Positions 1 through 8,240 are shown, counted from the first letter of the stretch. The stretch is 64,000 nt of DNA from Rhizobium sp. TH2 (GCF_024707525.1 NZ_CP062231.1:186001-250000), one strand, 5' to 3'. Numbers and translations: made by a program. The notes: generated by a model not told the origin, from the letters alone.

Positions 1-2
1 TC

Positions 3-815
3 GCCCAGAACCCGCGCGACCGTGTCGCAGGCTTTCGGTTGTTGCAGCTCCTCCCCGGCATCGGCCCGCAATCGGCGGCCAAGGTTCTCGACCTGATGGC
101 CGAGAGCCACGCGCCGGTCACAGCTCTCGCCGAAATGGCCGCGCCGCCGCGATCAGGTGCCGATTGGGCCGCCTTCGTCGATGTCATGCAGGGCATCGGC
201 GGCCGCCAGTCCGGTTGGCCGGCGGAAATGGAACAGGCGCGGCTGTGGTACGAACCGCATCTCGACCGCGTTCACGAGGATGCAGAGACCCGCAAGGCCG
301 ACCTCATCCAACTCGAGCAGATCGCCTCGGGCTACCCGTCTCGCGAGCGCTTCCTGACTGAACTGACGCTCGACCCGCCCGAAGCGACCAGCGACCAGGC
401 CGGCGTGCCGCTGCTGGACGAAGATTATCTCATCCTCTCGACCATCCATTCCGCCAAGGGGCAGGAATGGACATCGGTCTTCGTGATGAACTGCGTCGAT
501 GGCTGCATTCCCTCCGATCTCGGCACCGGCTCGACCCCGGAACTGGAGGAGGAGCGGCGCCTGCTCTATGTCGCGATGACGCGGGCCAAGGATGATCTCT
601 CGCTCGTCACGCCGCAGCGCTTCTTCGTGCATGGCCAGCACGCGCAGGGCGACAAGCATGTCTATGCCTCGCGCACCCGCTTCATCCCGGCCACGTTGCT
701 GCAGTTTTTCGAGGTCACCTCCTGGCCGAAAGCAAGGGCAGGCGAGGCGGCCAATACCGGACCAAGGCAGATGCGGATGGATGTCGGCGCCCGCATGCGG
801 GGCATGTGGCGGTGA
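3..815 (+). CDS. UvrD/PcrA-type ATP-dependent DNA helicase, C-terminal part (5' end outside window)
   Basis: The reading frame is open to the left edge, so only the C-terminal ~270 residues are present. It carries late superfamily 1 helicase motifs: a IHSAKGQEW motif near nt 445-475, and the motif VI block EEERRLLYVAMTRAKDDL near nt 545-600, whose arginine contacts the ATP gamma-phosphate. UvrD/PcrA/Rep proteins translocate 3'-5' on single-stranded DNA and act in repair and in clearing replication forks. The 39-nt TTG sometimes taken as a start is internal, because GFRLLQLLPGIGPQ reads through it. The stop overlaps the next gene's GTG start, so the two are probably co-transcribed. UvrD and other family members cannot be separated without the N-terminal half. 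Confidence 0.9.
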   Translation, partial: AQNPRDRVAGFRLLQLLPGIGPQSAAKVLDLMAESHAPVTALAEMAAPPRSGADWAAFVDVMQGIGGRQSGWPAEMEQARLWYEPHLDRVHEDAETRKADLIQLEQIASGYPSRERFLTELTLDPPEATSDQAGVPLLDEDYLILSTIHSAKGQEWTSVFVMNCVDGCIPSDLGTGSTPELEEERRLLYVAMTRAKDDLSLVTPQRFFVHGQHAQGDKHVYASRTRFIPATLLQFFEVTSWPKARAGEAANTGPRQMRMDVGARMRGMWR

Positions 816-1372
816 CGGTGGAATTGTTGCCGGAACAATCGGATATACCGACGCCGCGTATGCTCTCATGGGCTCGCAATTCCACGATCTACCGGCTCCA
901 GCGCCAGATGCTCACCGAAAAACAGCTCTCCGATGCCATCGCCCGCAAGGCGAAGGAAAAGTTCGAAGGCATCAGCCCGGACCAGATCAAGGCACTGGTC
1001 GAACTCGCGGTGAAGTTCGGTTACGACAACAGGGCACTCGACGATGTCGCTTATGCCGAGATTGCCACGCGTTCCTCGGTTCGCAGCGGCCGCTCGCGCC
1101 GCGCGATTGCCCAGCGGCTCGCTATCAAGGGCATCGACCGGGAGACGGCATCGGTGGCGCTCGAAGCCACCGACGATCTCTACGCGGCAGTCGTCTTCGC
1201 CCGCAAGCGTGCCTTCGGCCCGTTCCGCAGGGGCGATCTCGATGACAAGCGCAAGGGGAAGGAGCTATCCGCCTTTGCCCGCGGCGGCTTCGGTTTCGAA
1301 CTCGGCAAGCTTGTGTTCGAGATGAGCCCTGATGAAGCAGATGAGATCCTGTCGGTCCAGCCGATGTTCTGA
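806..1372 (+). CDS. recX: RecX-family regulatory protein
   Basis: A 188-aa, helix-rich basic protein with the RecX pattern: LTEKQLSDAIARKA near the N-terminus, then DDVAYAEIATRSSVRSGRSRRAIAQRLAIKGIDRE in the middle. That is the repeated three-helix module with the R-S-x-R-x-I-x-x-x-L-x-x-K-G-I signature. RecX binds RecA filaments and restrains recombination and the SOS response. The GTG start at 806 overlaps the upstream helicase stop (813-815), suggesting translational coupling to a repair partner. The 188 aa length is slightly long for the family, with about 25 extra N-terminal residues. It converges with the next gene across a 2-bp gap and no terminator is visible. Confidence 0.85.
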   Translation: MAVTVELLPEQSDIPTPRMLSWARNSTIYRLQRQMLTEKQLSDAIARKAKEKFEGISPDQIKALVELAVKFGYDNRALDDVAYAEIATRSSVRSGRSRRAIAQRLAIKGIDRETASVALEATDDLYAAVVFARKRAFGPFRRGDLDDKRKGKELSAFARGGFGFELGKLVFEMSPDEADEILSVQPMF

Positions 1373-1374
1373 CG

Positions 1375-1893
1375 CTATCGCCTTGGAATGCCGGCATAGC
1401 GGATGGCGATGAAGGCCATGAGGCTGGCCACTGCAAAGACGTTGATGTTGAGCAGGGCTGACTCGCTCGGCGACCATTCATGCAACGCCGCGCCAAGCCT
1501 GTCATGCGCCGCGAAAAACACCACGAACAGCAGCGCCGCCATCCCCCTCTGCCACCACTTCTCCTCGCTGTAAAAGGAGAGCGCCACGAGCATGATGCAG
1601 GGCGCCAGGAACAGTTCTGTCCCCGAGTCATAGCCGAACAGCATGGTTTCGAAGAGCGTATCCACCGCACCGACCAGTGGCAGCGCGATGCGAGCAGCAA
1701 GCGGATTGCGCGGGCCGAGATAGATGATCAGCAGAAAGAACGGCACCGAGACCAGCGTCCATAGCGAAGCCTGGATCCCGCTGCCCACCAGCCACCACAC
1801 ATAGAGCGGATAGAACGGCTTGTTCAGCAGGACCACCCAGGCCACGGTCACCGTCGCCTGGGTCAATGGATCGAGCGGCACTTTTTCTGCCAT
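1375..1893 (-). CDS. multi-pass integral membrane protein of unknown function in lipid-modification operon
   Basis: A 172-aa hydrophobic protein with about five predicted membrane spans (the strongest around residues 15-35, 40-60, 70-95, 100-120 and 140-165) and no signal peptide. I do not recognise the family. It is the last gene of a three-gene minus-strand operon. Its ATG overlaps the stop of the CFA-like methyltransferase by one base (TGATG), so it is almost certainly translated together with it. Small membrane proteins often accompany this CFA/DUF1295/FAD-oxidoreductase gene set. A role in membrane lipid modification or transport is inferred only from position. Confidence 0.75.
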   Translation of the reverse strand: MAEKVPLDPLTQATVTVAWVVLLNKPFYPLYVWWLVGSGIQASLWTLVSVPFFLLIIYLGPRNPLAARIALPLVGAVDTLFETMLFGYDSGTELFLAPCIMLVALSFYSEEKWWQRGMAALLFVVFFAAHDRLGAALHEWSPSESALLNINVFAVASLMAFIAIRYAGIPRR

Positions 1894-2921
1894 CAGGCGG
1901 ACGGCGCCAGCAGATAATGGCCCACGCCCCAGACATCGCCATTGTCATGGCCGAACAGCCCAGCGGTCGCCAGGAAGAACAGTCGCCAGCGCCGGCGCCA
2001 GAGCACGGCGTCCGTGCCATAGACCTGCCGCAGGATGGGATCGATGCGGTCGATCTCGCGATCGAAATTCTTCAGCCAGTCCAGCGCGGTGCGCTTGTAA
2101 TGGGTGCCCGACCAACGCCATTCCTGCTCGACCCGATAGAGATCCTCGAAACGGTGCGGCAGGTCGAAAGCCGGCATGATGCCGCCGGTGAAGAAATGAT
2201 GCGCGATCCAGTCGGCGGGATCGGAATGGTCGAAGCGGTAGGACCGGTCACGGTGGGCGAAGACGTGCAGGAACAGCCGACCATCGGGTTTCAGCCAGTT
2301 CCTTGTACGCTCCAACAGCGCCCGCCAGTTCGACATATGCTCGAACATCTCGACGGACACGACGCGGTCGAACCGCTGGTCGATCGAGAACTCGTTCATG
2401 TCGGCGGTGATGACGGTCAGGTTGGTCAGCCCGCGCGTACGCGCCTGGTGTTCGATATATTCGCGCTGCGAGGCGGAATTCGAGACGGACGTTATCCGCG
2501 CGATGGGGAAATTCTGCGCCAGGTGCAGCGACAGCGAGCCCCAGCCGCATCCGAGTTCCAATATGCTCTGGCCATCCTGGATGCAGGCATGTTTGACGGT
2601 TGCCGAAAGCGCGAAAGTCTCCGCGTCGGCTAGGGTTGTCGTCTCGGCGGGATAGAGGCAGCTTGAATATTTCCGCTGCGGCCCGAGAACCAGCGCGAAA
2701 AATTCCGCCGGCACTTCGTAATGCTGCTGGTTGGCCTCGTCGGTGTGGATGGCTACGGGGAATTCCGACATCGTACGGGCAAATGCGACCTCGGTTTCCG
2801 CCGGCGTGTCCGCCAACCGCCGCTTTGTGCGATTGCAGAGAAAATCGATGCCAGCCAGTGTCACGCTGTCGGGAAGCGGCGCACGCTCGGCTGCATTGAT
2901 GGCGAAGGCTAGCATGTTCAT
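1893..2921 (-). CDS. CFA-synthase-like SAM-dependent methyltransferase
   Basis: A 342-aa protein of the cyclopropane-fatty-acid synthase/Mycolic acid cyclopropane synthase superfamily. It has QQHYEVPAEFF at about residue 65, the equivalent of the family's H-Y-D-x-x-x-x-F-Y lead-in. The SAM-binding loop ILELGCGWGS lies near residue 119, and VSVEMFEHM, the E-M-x-E-H-V equivalent, near residue 185. It is shorter than true Cfa (about 380-410 aa) and lacks part of the N-terminal lipid-binding region, which suggests methyl transfer to an acyl chain or other small substrate rather than classical cyclopropanation. It overlaps the upstream DUF1295 gene by ATGA and the downstream membrane gene by TGATG. 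A second, full-length Cfa lies in the divergent operon. Confidence 0.85.
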   Translation of the reverse strand: MNMLAFAINAAERAPLPDSVTLAGIDFLCNRTKRRLADTPAETEVAFARTMSEFPVAIHTDEANQQHYEVPAEFFALVLGPQRKYSSCLYPAETTTLADAETFALSATVKHACIQDGQSILELGCGWGSLSLHLAQNFPIARITSVSNSASQREYIEHQARTRGLTNLTVITADMNEFSIDQRFDRVVSVEMFEHMSNWRALLERTRNWLKPDGRLFLHVFAHRDRSYRFDHSDPADWIAHHFFTGGIMPAFDLPHRFEDLYRVEQEWRWSGTHYKRTALDWLKNFDREIDRIDPILRQVYGTDAVLWRRRWRLFFLATAGLFGHDNGDVWGVGHYLLAPSA

Positions 2922-3712
2922 GTCGGGGACTCCCCTTTGCGCGGTCCAGGAAAAAATGCGTTCACGCGGGCCTGCAGCGCGCGAAATTTATCGCCGCGCG
3001 AGGCCAGCATATGTTGTTCGAGCGGCGGAATGCCGGAGACATGCACCAGCAGCCAGTACATCAAGAGCGGCGCCAGCAGCGACAGCCAGCTCCAGCTTAG
3101 CGGCATGCCGATCGCCAGCAGCGGCCACGCGCACCAGCCCAGCCATTCGAAGAAATAGTTCGGATGACGCGAATAGCGCCAGAGGCCGATTTCCATCACG
3201 CCGGTCTTCGCGTCCAGTGTTTTGCGGAAGGCCGCAAGTTGCCTGTCGGAAATCGCCTCGCCGCCGATCGCGATCACCGCAATGGCGATCGCGAGGAGAT
3301 CGATGATGCGCGGAAATGGTTCGGGATTGGCCGCCGTCAGATAGACCGCGAGCACAAGGACGAACGCTGCCAATGCCTGCACTTGCAGGAACAGCCACAG
3401 CCGCGGCGCCGCCGACGCACCCCACTCTTCGATCAGCTTGCCATAGCGCGGATCCTCGTCGGCGCCCTTCGTCCGCCCGGCAATGTGAAATCCGAGCCGC
3501 AGCGACCATATGGCAATGATCGCAAAGGCTGCCACCCGGCGCCCACCATCGCCACCGGCAAAGATGACGGCCACGACGCCGCCGAGACCCACGGCGAAAG
3601 ACCAGATCGTATCGATCCAGCCGCTCGAACCCGTGGCGCGCTGGATCGCCCAGGCGCCGGTCATTGCAATAACCAGTCCGGCCGCAATGATTATCAGCAA
3701 ACCTACGTCCAT
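2918..3712 (-). CDS. DUF1295 (steroid 5-alpha-reductase-like) membrane protein
   Basis: A 264-aa polytopic membrane protein matching the DUF1295 family. The C-terminal block GLWRYSRHPNYFFEWLGWCAWPL is the R-Y-S-R-H-P-N-Y-F motif shared with isoprenylcysteine methyltransferases and steroid reductases, which binds cofactor at the membrane surface. I chose the ATG at 3712 because AGAAGG lies 5-10 nt upstream. An upstream start at 3727 is possible (269 aa). It is the first gene of a three-gene operon with overlapping starts and stops, preceded by an ECF-type promoter at 3756-3782. Homologues sit in CFA/furan-fatty-acid type clusters. The reaction is unknown, and reduction or desaturation of a modified acyl chain is inference. 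Confidence 0.85.
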   Translation of the reverse strand: MDVGLLIIIAAGLVIAMTGAWAIQRATGSSGWIDTIWSFAVGLGGVVAVIFAGGDGGRRVAAFAIIAIWSLRLGFHIAGRTKGADEDPRYGKLIEEWGASAAPRLWLFLQVQALAAFVLVLAVYLTAANPEPFPRIIDLLAIAIAVIAIGGEAISDRQLAAFRKTLDAKTGVMEIGLWRYSRHPNYFFEWLGWCAWPLLAIGMPLSWSWLSLLAPLLMYWLLVHVSGIPPLEQHMLASRGDKFRALQARVNAFFPGPRKGESPT

Positions 3713-3755
3713 GGGAACCTTCTGCACGAGTGGCTGTTGTTGTGCCGCCTCTTCA

Positions 3756-3782
3756 TACGCAGACCCATGGCCGTCAGTTTCG
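3756..3782 (-). promoter_or_regulatory. ECF-sigma-type promoter for leftward lipid operon
   Basis: Read on the minus strand, CGAAAC (3782-3777) is followed after exactly 17 bp by CGTA (3759-3756). The GAAAC / CGTA pair at 16-17 bp is the classic shape of ECF sigma factor promoters. It lies about 45 nt upstream of the DUF1295 start and mirrors a second copy facing the other way at 3825-3851. No ECF sigma gene is in the window, so the cognate factor is unknown. Confidence 0.5.
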
Positions 3783-3824
3783 TCACCGGCAAAAAATAAA
3801 AAAGTGAAAATTTTGCCGCGCGGA

Positions 3825-3851
3825 TGAAACCGTCGGGCAAACCGCTCCGTA
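3825..3851 (+). promoter_or_regulatory. ECF-sigma-type promoter for rightward lipid operon
   Basis: TGAAAC (3825-3830), a 17-bp spacer, then CGTA (3848-3851): an almost ideal ECF sigma promoter, with the same spacing as the divergent one at 3756-3782. Predicted transcription would start near 3858, which excludes the open-frame start at 3824 and supports translation of the FAD oxidoreductase from the ATG at 3911, behind AGAGGG. Confidence 0.55.
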
Positions 3852-3910
3852 CCTTAGGCAAAACAACAACAACGAAAGCCGGCAACGGCGGATACGGAAC
3901 AGAGGGTTTC

Positions 3911-5272
3911 ATGGGCTATCACGATCGGAACGGCGGCGGGCGTCCTTTGAATATCGCTGTGATCGGTACCGGGATTTCCGGACTGTCGGCAGCCTGGCTT
4001 CTCTCCCAAAAGCACGATGTCACAGTCTTCGAAGCATCCGATCGCGTCGGCGGTCACAGCCATACGGTGGATTATGAAAGCGCCAATGGCCCAGTGTCGG
4101 TCGATACCGGCTTCATCGTCTACAACGAGCTGACCTACCCCAACCTCACCGCCCTTTTCCGCAAGCTGGATGTTCCCACCGCGCCTTCGAACATGTCTTT
4201 CTCGGTGTCGCTCAATCAGGGCGCTTATGAATATTCCGGCGGCACGGGGTTCGGGCTTCTGGCCCAGAAATCCAACCTCGTCAATCCGCGCTTCTGGTCG
4301 ATGATCGCGGATATCATGCGCTTCTATCGTAACGCCGTGCGCGACCTTCCCAAGATGGGCGACATGTCGCTCGATGAATATCTGGCGCGAAATGACTATA
4401 GCCGCGCCTTCCGCGAGGATCACCTCTATCCCATGGCGGCAGCCATCTGGTCGACGCCAGCTATGGAGGTCGGGGATTATCCAGCCGCAAATTTCGTGAA
4501 ATTCTGCCGTAATCACGGCCTGCTCGAAATGTGGGGTCGTCCCATGTGGCGCACCGTAAAGGGCGGCGCCCGCGAATATGTCAATCGCATGACCGAGCGG
4601 TTCTCGGATCGCATCCGGGTATCGACGCCGATCGGAGCAATCCGCAGGCATGCGGGCCGCGTCGAGATCTCGGACGCGAAGGGCAATATCCAGATATTCG
4701 ATGATGTCGTCATCGCCACGCATGCCGATCAGGCGCTGAAGATGCTCACCGATGCCAGCGCCGATGAGCGCCGCGTGCTCGGCGCCTTCCGCTATTCCCG
4801 CAACGAGGCGATCCTGCACAATGACACCGGCCTGATGCCGGTGCGACGTGCTGCGTGGTCAAGCTGGAATTACCTTTCCGATGATCGCGAGGGCTTCAGC
4901 CAGCCGTCGATCACTTACTGGATGAACAAGCTTCAGCCGCTCGGTTCAGCGCCGCCGACCTTCGTGACGCTCAACCCGTGCCGCATGCCGCGCGAGGAGA
5001 CGATCATCAGCCGTGAAGTCTGTGAACACCCTGTCTTCGATCTCGCGACAGATCGCGCGCAACAGGAAATCTGGTCGCTTCAGGGCCTGCGCAACACCTG
5101 GTTTTGTGGCGCCCATTTCGGCAGTGGCTTTCATGAGGATGGCCTGCAGGCGGGCCTCGCGGTCGCCGAGGATCTCGGCGGTGTCCGGCGGCCCTGGCAG
5201 GTGGCCACCGAAAGCGCCCGCATCGTGCGCAAGCCGGTCGCCTATCCCGTCGCGGTGGAGGCTTTGGCATGA
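3911..5272 (+). CDS. FAD-dependent amine-oxidase-like oxidoreductase (COG2907 type)
   Basis: A 453-aa flavoprotein. The dinucleotide-binding fold is at the N-terminus: GTGISG at residues 19-24, then the acidic end VFEASDRVGGHSHTV. The C-terminal FAD-closing motif is WFCGAHFGSGFHEDGLQAGLAVAEDL near residue 400. The family resembles amine oxidases and phytoene desaturases and is repeatedly linked to CFA synthase and DUF1365. In Rhodobacter, relatives belong to the sigmaE/ChrR singlet-oxygen regulon, and furan fatty acid synthesis uses such oxidoreductase and methylase genes (recalled, not searched). It is first in a tightly packed operon, and its TGA overlaps the next ATG. Acyl-chain desaturation or oxidation is inferred from context. 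Confidence 0.85.
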   Translation: MGYHDRNGGGRPLNIAVIGTGISGLSAAWLLSQKHDVTVFEASDRVGGHSHTVDYESANGPVSVDTGFIVYNELTYPNLTALFRKLDVPTAPSNMSFSVSLNQGAYEYSGGTGFGLLAQKSNLVNPRFWSMIADIMRFYRNAVRDLPKMGDMSLDEYLARNDYSRAFREDHLYPMAAAIWSTPAMEVGDYPAANFVKFCRNHGLLEMWGRPMWRTVKGGAREYVNRMTERFSDRIRVSTPIGAIRRHAGRVEISDAKGNIQIFDDVVIATHADQALKMLTDASADERRVLGAFRYSRNEAILHNDTGLMPVRRAAWSSWNYLSDDREGFSQPSITYWMNKLQPLGSAPPTFVTLNPCRMPREETIISREVCEHPVFDLATDRAQQEIWSLQGLRNTWFCGAHFGSGFHEDGLQAGLAVAEDLGGVRRPWQVATESARIVRKPVAYPVAVEALA

Positions 5273-6090
5273 GCAAGCCGCTCACATCGGCGCTCTATCC
5301 CGGCCGTGTGACACATGCCCGGTTCAGACCGAAAGTACATCGGCTGAGCTACCGCATCTATTCGCTCCTGCTCGACCTCGATGAACTCGATGAGGTCGAT
5401 CGGCGTCTTCGCTGGTTCTCGGTCGATCGCTTCAACCTTTTTTCCTTTTATCGCAACGATCGCGGCGACAGCACGGGTCGCGATCTCAAGGGCCAGGTCG
5501 AGCGGTCGATGCGCGCCGTCGGCGTCGAGCCAGACAGCGGCCCGATCCGCCTGCTGGTCATGCCGCGGCTTCTGGGCTGGGCCTTCAATCCGCTCAGCAC
5601 ATACTTCTGCTACCGCAAATCGGGCGAACTGGCCGCCATCCTCTGGGAGGTCGACAACACCTTCGGTGAACGCCACGGCTACATGATTCCGGCTGCCCCG
5701 CCGGAACCGGGCGGCGAGATCGTGCAACACTGCAAAAAAGCGTTCCATGTCTCGCCCTTCATGGACATGGACCAGCGCTATGTGTTCCGCGTCTCGCCGC
5801 CTGCCGAACGTCTGTCCATCACGATCGAGACATCGGATGCCGAAGGTCCGATGCTGACCGCGCGTCACCTGGCGCGTAAGGTAGAGCTTACTGATGCGGC
5901 GTTGCTTAAAGCATTCTTTGCTATTCCTTTTCTCACGCTGCGTGTTGTTGGAGGAATTCACTGGGAGGCCTTGAAGATTTGGCTCAAGGGCGTCAAGTTG
6001 CGTTCCAGGCCGGCGCCCCCGCGACATCCAGTTTCGGTCGTGCGCGAGGTGCCGGGTCCGAGGGGGGCAAAGATCCGTGAACCAGCTTGA
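5269..6090 (+). CDS. DUF1365 family protein
   Basis: A 273-aa protein with the DUF1365 hallmarks: ALYPGRVTHARFRPKVHRLSYRIYSLLLDLDEL at the N-terminus, PRLLGWAFNPLSTYFCYR near residue 100, and KAFHVSPFMDMDQRYVFRV near residue 160. No catalytic mechanism is established for the family. It is almost always found between an FAD oxidoreductase and a CFA synthase, as here. It starts inside the stop of the upstream gene (ATGA overlap) and ends 14 nt into the downstream cfa gene. That strong translational coupling argues that the three proteins work on the same lipid substrate. Confidence 0.9.
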   Translation: MSKPLTSALYPGRVTHARFRPKVHRLSYRIYSLLLDLDELDEVDRRLRWFSVDRFNLFSFYRNDRGDSTGRDLKGQVERSMRAVGVEPDSGPIRLLVMPRLLGWAFNPLSTYFCYRKSGELAAILWEVDNTFGERHGYMIPAAPPEPGGEIVQHCKKAFHVSPFMDMDQRYVFRVSPPAERLSITIETSDAEGPMLTARHLARKVELTDAALLKAFFAIPFLTLRVVGGIHWEALKIWLKGVKLRSRPAPPRHPVSVVREVPGPRGAKIREPA

Positions 6091-7309
6091 AGAACATTCG
6101 TCCGTTTCGATTGGGCCCGCTGTCGTGGCGGGCGGGCTAGGTGTGCGGCTGCTCGGCAAGCTGACATCGGGCATCCGCTACGGCCGCCTGCGGATTGTAC
6201 TGCCATCGGGCGCCGTCATGGAGAAAACCGGCCCGGAAGATGGTCCCGAGGCGACGATCGTGATGCAGCACTGGCGCATGTTGCGCCGCGTCATCACCGG
6301 CGGCGACATCGGTTTTGCCGAAGCCTTCATGCATGGCGATTGGACCACGCCCGACCTCACATCGGTCATCCGGTTCGCAGCGAGGAATAGCGAAGCGCTC
6401 GCGCCCGCAATGCAGGGCAACGGCCTGGTACGCCTGATCAGCCGCATCGGCCATACGTTCCGGGCCAATACGAGGAAGGGCGCCCGGAAGAATATCGAAG
6501 CCCACTACGACCTCGGCAACGATTTCTACAAGCAGTGGCTCGATTCCACGATGCTCTATTCCTCGGCGATCTGGGACGAGACGACGAAATCTCTTGAATC
6601 GGCCCAGCTACTGCGGATGAAACACATCCGCGAAAAGCTGGAACTAAAGGGTGGCGAGACGGTTCTAGAAATAGGCTGTGGCTGGGGCGCGCTTGCCGCG
6701 AACCTGGCAGTTGAAGCGGATGCGAAAGTGACCGGCATTACGCTGTCCCCGTCGCAGCTGTCCTGGGCCAGGGATGTCGTCGCGCAGACAGGCAAGTCTG
6801 GGCAGGTTGATCTCCGGCTACAGGATTATCGAGATACAGAGGGAAAATATGATCGGATCGTTTCGATCGAGATGTTCGAAGCGGTCGGCGAAGCCTATTG
6901 GCCGAGTTACTTCCAGACGCTCAAGCGCTGTCTGAAGGAGCGTGGCAAGGCGGTGCTCCAGATCATTTCGATCGAGGAGAAGCGTTTCGAGGATTATCGC
7001 CGCAGCACGGATTTCATCCAGAAATATGTGTTTCCCGGCGGTTTCCTGCCCTCGGACAAGGCCCTGTCGGCGGAGATCGCCAATGCCGGGCTGAAGCTGA
7101 AGGAGATCGAGCATTTCGGCAAGTCCTACGCCAGGACGCTCGCGGAATGGTGCAACAGGTTCAAGGCGCAGTGGTCGACCATCGCACCGCTTGGTTTCGA
7201 TCAACGCTTCCACCGCCTGTGGGAATATTACCTCTGCTATTGTGAGGCAGGGTTCGAGGAAGGCTCCATCAATGTGGGCTTCTATACGGTAGAACACGCA
7301 AACGGTTGA
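6077..7309 (+). CDS. cfa: cyclopropane-fatty-acyl-phospholipid synthase
   Basis: A 410-aa, full-length CFA synthase. NIEAHYDLGNDFYKQWLDSTMLYSSA near residue 145 is the family's H-Y-D-x-G-N-D-F-Y motif. The SAM loop VLEIGCGWGALAANLA is near residue 197, VSIEMFEAVGEAYW near residue 260, and QKYVFPGGFLPS near residue 315. The enzyme transfers a methylene from SAM to a cis double bond of a phospholipid acyl chain at the membrane. In this gene context it may instead make a methylated or furan precursor. The GTG start lies inside DUF1365, so it is co-translated. The divergent operon's second CFA-like enzyme suggests two successive methyl transfers or two substrates. Confidence 0.9.
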   Translation: MNQLEEHSSVSIGPAVVAGGLGVRLLGKLTSGIRYGRLRIVLPSGAVMEKTGPEDGPEATIVMQHWRMLRRVITGGDIGFAEAFMHGDWTTPDLTSVIRFAARNSEALAPAMQGNGLVRLISRIGHTFRANTRKGARKNIEAHYDLGNDFYKQWLDSTMLYSSAIWDETTKSLESAQLLRMKHIREKLELKGGETVLEIGCGWGALAANLAVEADAKVTGITLSPSQLSWARDVVAQTGKSGQVDLRLQDYRDTEGKYDRIVSIEMFEAVGEAYWPSYFQTLKRCLKERGKAVLQIISIEEKRFEDYRRSTDFIQKYVFPGGFLPSDKALSAEIANAGLKLKEIEHFGKSYARTLAEWCNRFKAQWSTIAPLGFDQRFHRLWEYYLCYCEAGFEEGSINVGFYTVEHANG

Positions 7310-7343
7310 ACGAGGATCGTTTGCGGAAAGAGGAGATGTCGGC

Positions 7344-7715
7344 ATGAAAGCGTTTCTGACAATCGCAACGATCGCAGCACTCGGTCTCGCGGGCGCCACG
7401 CAGGCCGCGGATATCAACGGCGACTGGGCCCGCGGCGATGGCAGGGCGCGCGTCAAGATCGCCAAATGCGGCGCCGATATCTGTGCCACCAACACCTGGA
7501 TCAAGCCCGGCACGCCGAGCGAGAAGGCCGGCGACGTGCTGGTCATGAAGGTCAAGGCTGATGCCGATGGCAACTATGCGGGCTCCGCCTTCGATCCGCA
7601 GCGCGACATGAGCTACAAGATCACGCTCACCGTCAAGGACAGTTCGATGACCAGCAAGGGCTGCGTGCTCGGCGGCCTGCTCTGCAAGGGTGTCAACTGG
7701 ACCCGCCTGAACTGA
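7344..7715 (+). CDS. DUF2147 exported protein
   Basis: A 123-aa protein with a clear signal peptide (MKAFLTIATIAALGLAGATQA, cleavage after about residue 21). A DUF2147-type beta-rich domain follows: INGDWARGDGRARVKIAKCGADICATN, and a CVLGGLLCKGVNWTRL end. Four cysteines suggest disulfides in the periplasm. The family is of unknown function and is calycin-like in predicted fold. It lies 34 nt downstream of cfa with AAAGAGGAG before its ATG, and is probably part of the same transcript. Confidence 0.85.
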   Translation: MKAFLTIATIAALGLAGATQAADINGDWARGDGRARVKIAKCGADICATNTWIKPGTPSEKAGDVLVMKVKADADGNYAGSAFDPQRDMSYKITLTVKDSSMTSKGCVLGGLLCKGVNWTRLN

Positions 7716-7746
7716 TCATCCCTGACTTGGTGAAGCGGACTGCCAG

Positions 7747-8151
7747 ATGAAAACCATCCTTGTCGCCTATGTCGCCACGCTCGTCGTCTTCGTGGCGATT
7801 GATTTCATCTGGTTGAGCTCCATGGCCAATGTGCTCTACAAGCCCACGATGGGCGACATGCTGGCGCCCGATTTCCGCCTGGCGCCGGCCGTCCTTTTCT
7901 ATCTCATCTATGTCGCCGGCCTCACTTTCTTCGCCGTGCGGCCGTCGTTGCAAAGTCTCGATCTTCTGATCGCGCTCTTCTACGGCGCGGCATTCGGATT
8001 TGTCGCCTACGCCACCTATGACCTGACCAATCAGGCGACGCTGAAGAACTGGTCGACGACACTCACCATCGCCGATCTCGCCTGGGGCTCATTCCTGTCG
8101 GCCATCGCGGCCGCCGCAGGCAGCTGGACCACGCAGCGTTTCACCGCGTGA
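7747..8151 (+). CDS. DUF2177 membrane protein
   Basis: A 134-aa protein with four predicted membrane helices. It starts AYVATLVVFVAIDFIWLSSMANVLYKPTMGDML and contains AFGFVAYATYDLTNQATLKNW, both typical of DUF2177. That family co-occurs with CFA synthase and DUF1365 clusters. Function is unknown. It is the last gene of the rightward lipid operon, 31 nt after DUF2147, and is followed by a strong stem-loop at 8166-8201. Confidence 0.85.
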   Translation: MKTILVAYVATLVVFVAIDFIWLSSMANVLYKPTMGDMLAPDFRLAPAVLFYLIYVAGLTFFAVRPSLQSLDLLIALFYGAAFGFVAYATYDLTNQATLKNWSTTLTIADLAWGSFLSAIAAAAGSWTTQRFTA

Positions 8152-8165
8152 TCCCATGATAGTTA

Positions 8166-8201
8166 GGCGGTGGCACCCGCGTGGGAATTGATGCCACCGC
8201 C
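8166..8201. terminator. stem-loop between convergent genes
   Basis: A perfect 10-bp inverted repeat, GGCGGTGGCA (8166-8175) with TGCCACCGCC (8192-8201), and a 16-nt loop that can itself pair CCC/GGG. It sits between the ends of the DUF2177 gene (+) and the RTX gene (-), where a bidirectional terminator is expected. There is no long U-tract on either side. Confidence 0.6.
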
Positions 8202-8240
8202 TTGATCGCACGTCTTCGGTTGAACGGGGAAGACGTACGC

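Noticed and set aside
3756..3851. EcfG/RpoE2 general-stress promoter
   Set aside because: That consensus needs GGAAC and CGTT. Both sites here read GAAAC and CGTA.
3824..3910. Upstream start giving the FAD oxidoreductase 29 extra residues
   Set aside because: The predicted ECF promoter -35 overlaps this ATG, and the extra residues are unlike the family. The ATG at 3911 with AGAGGG is better.
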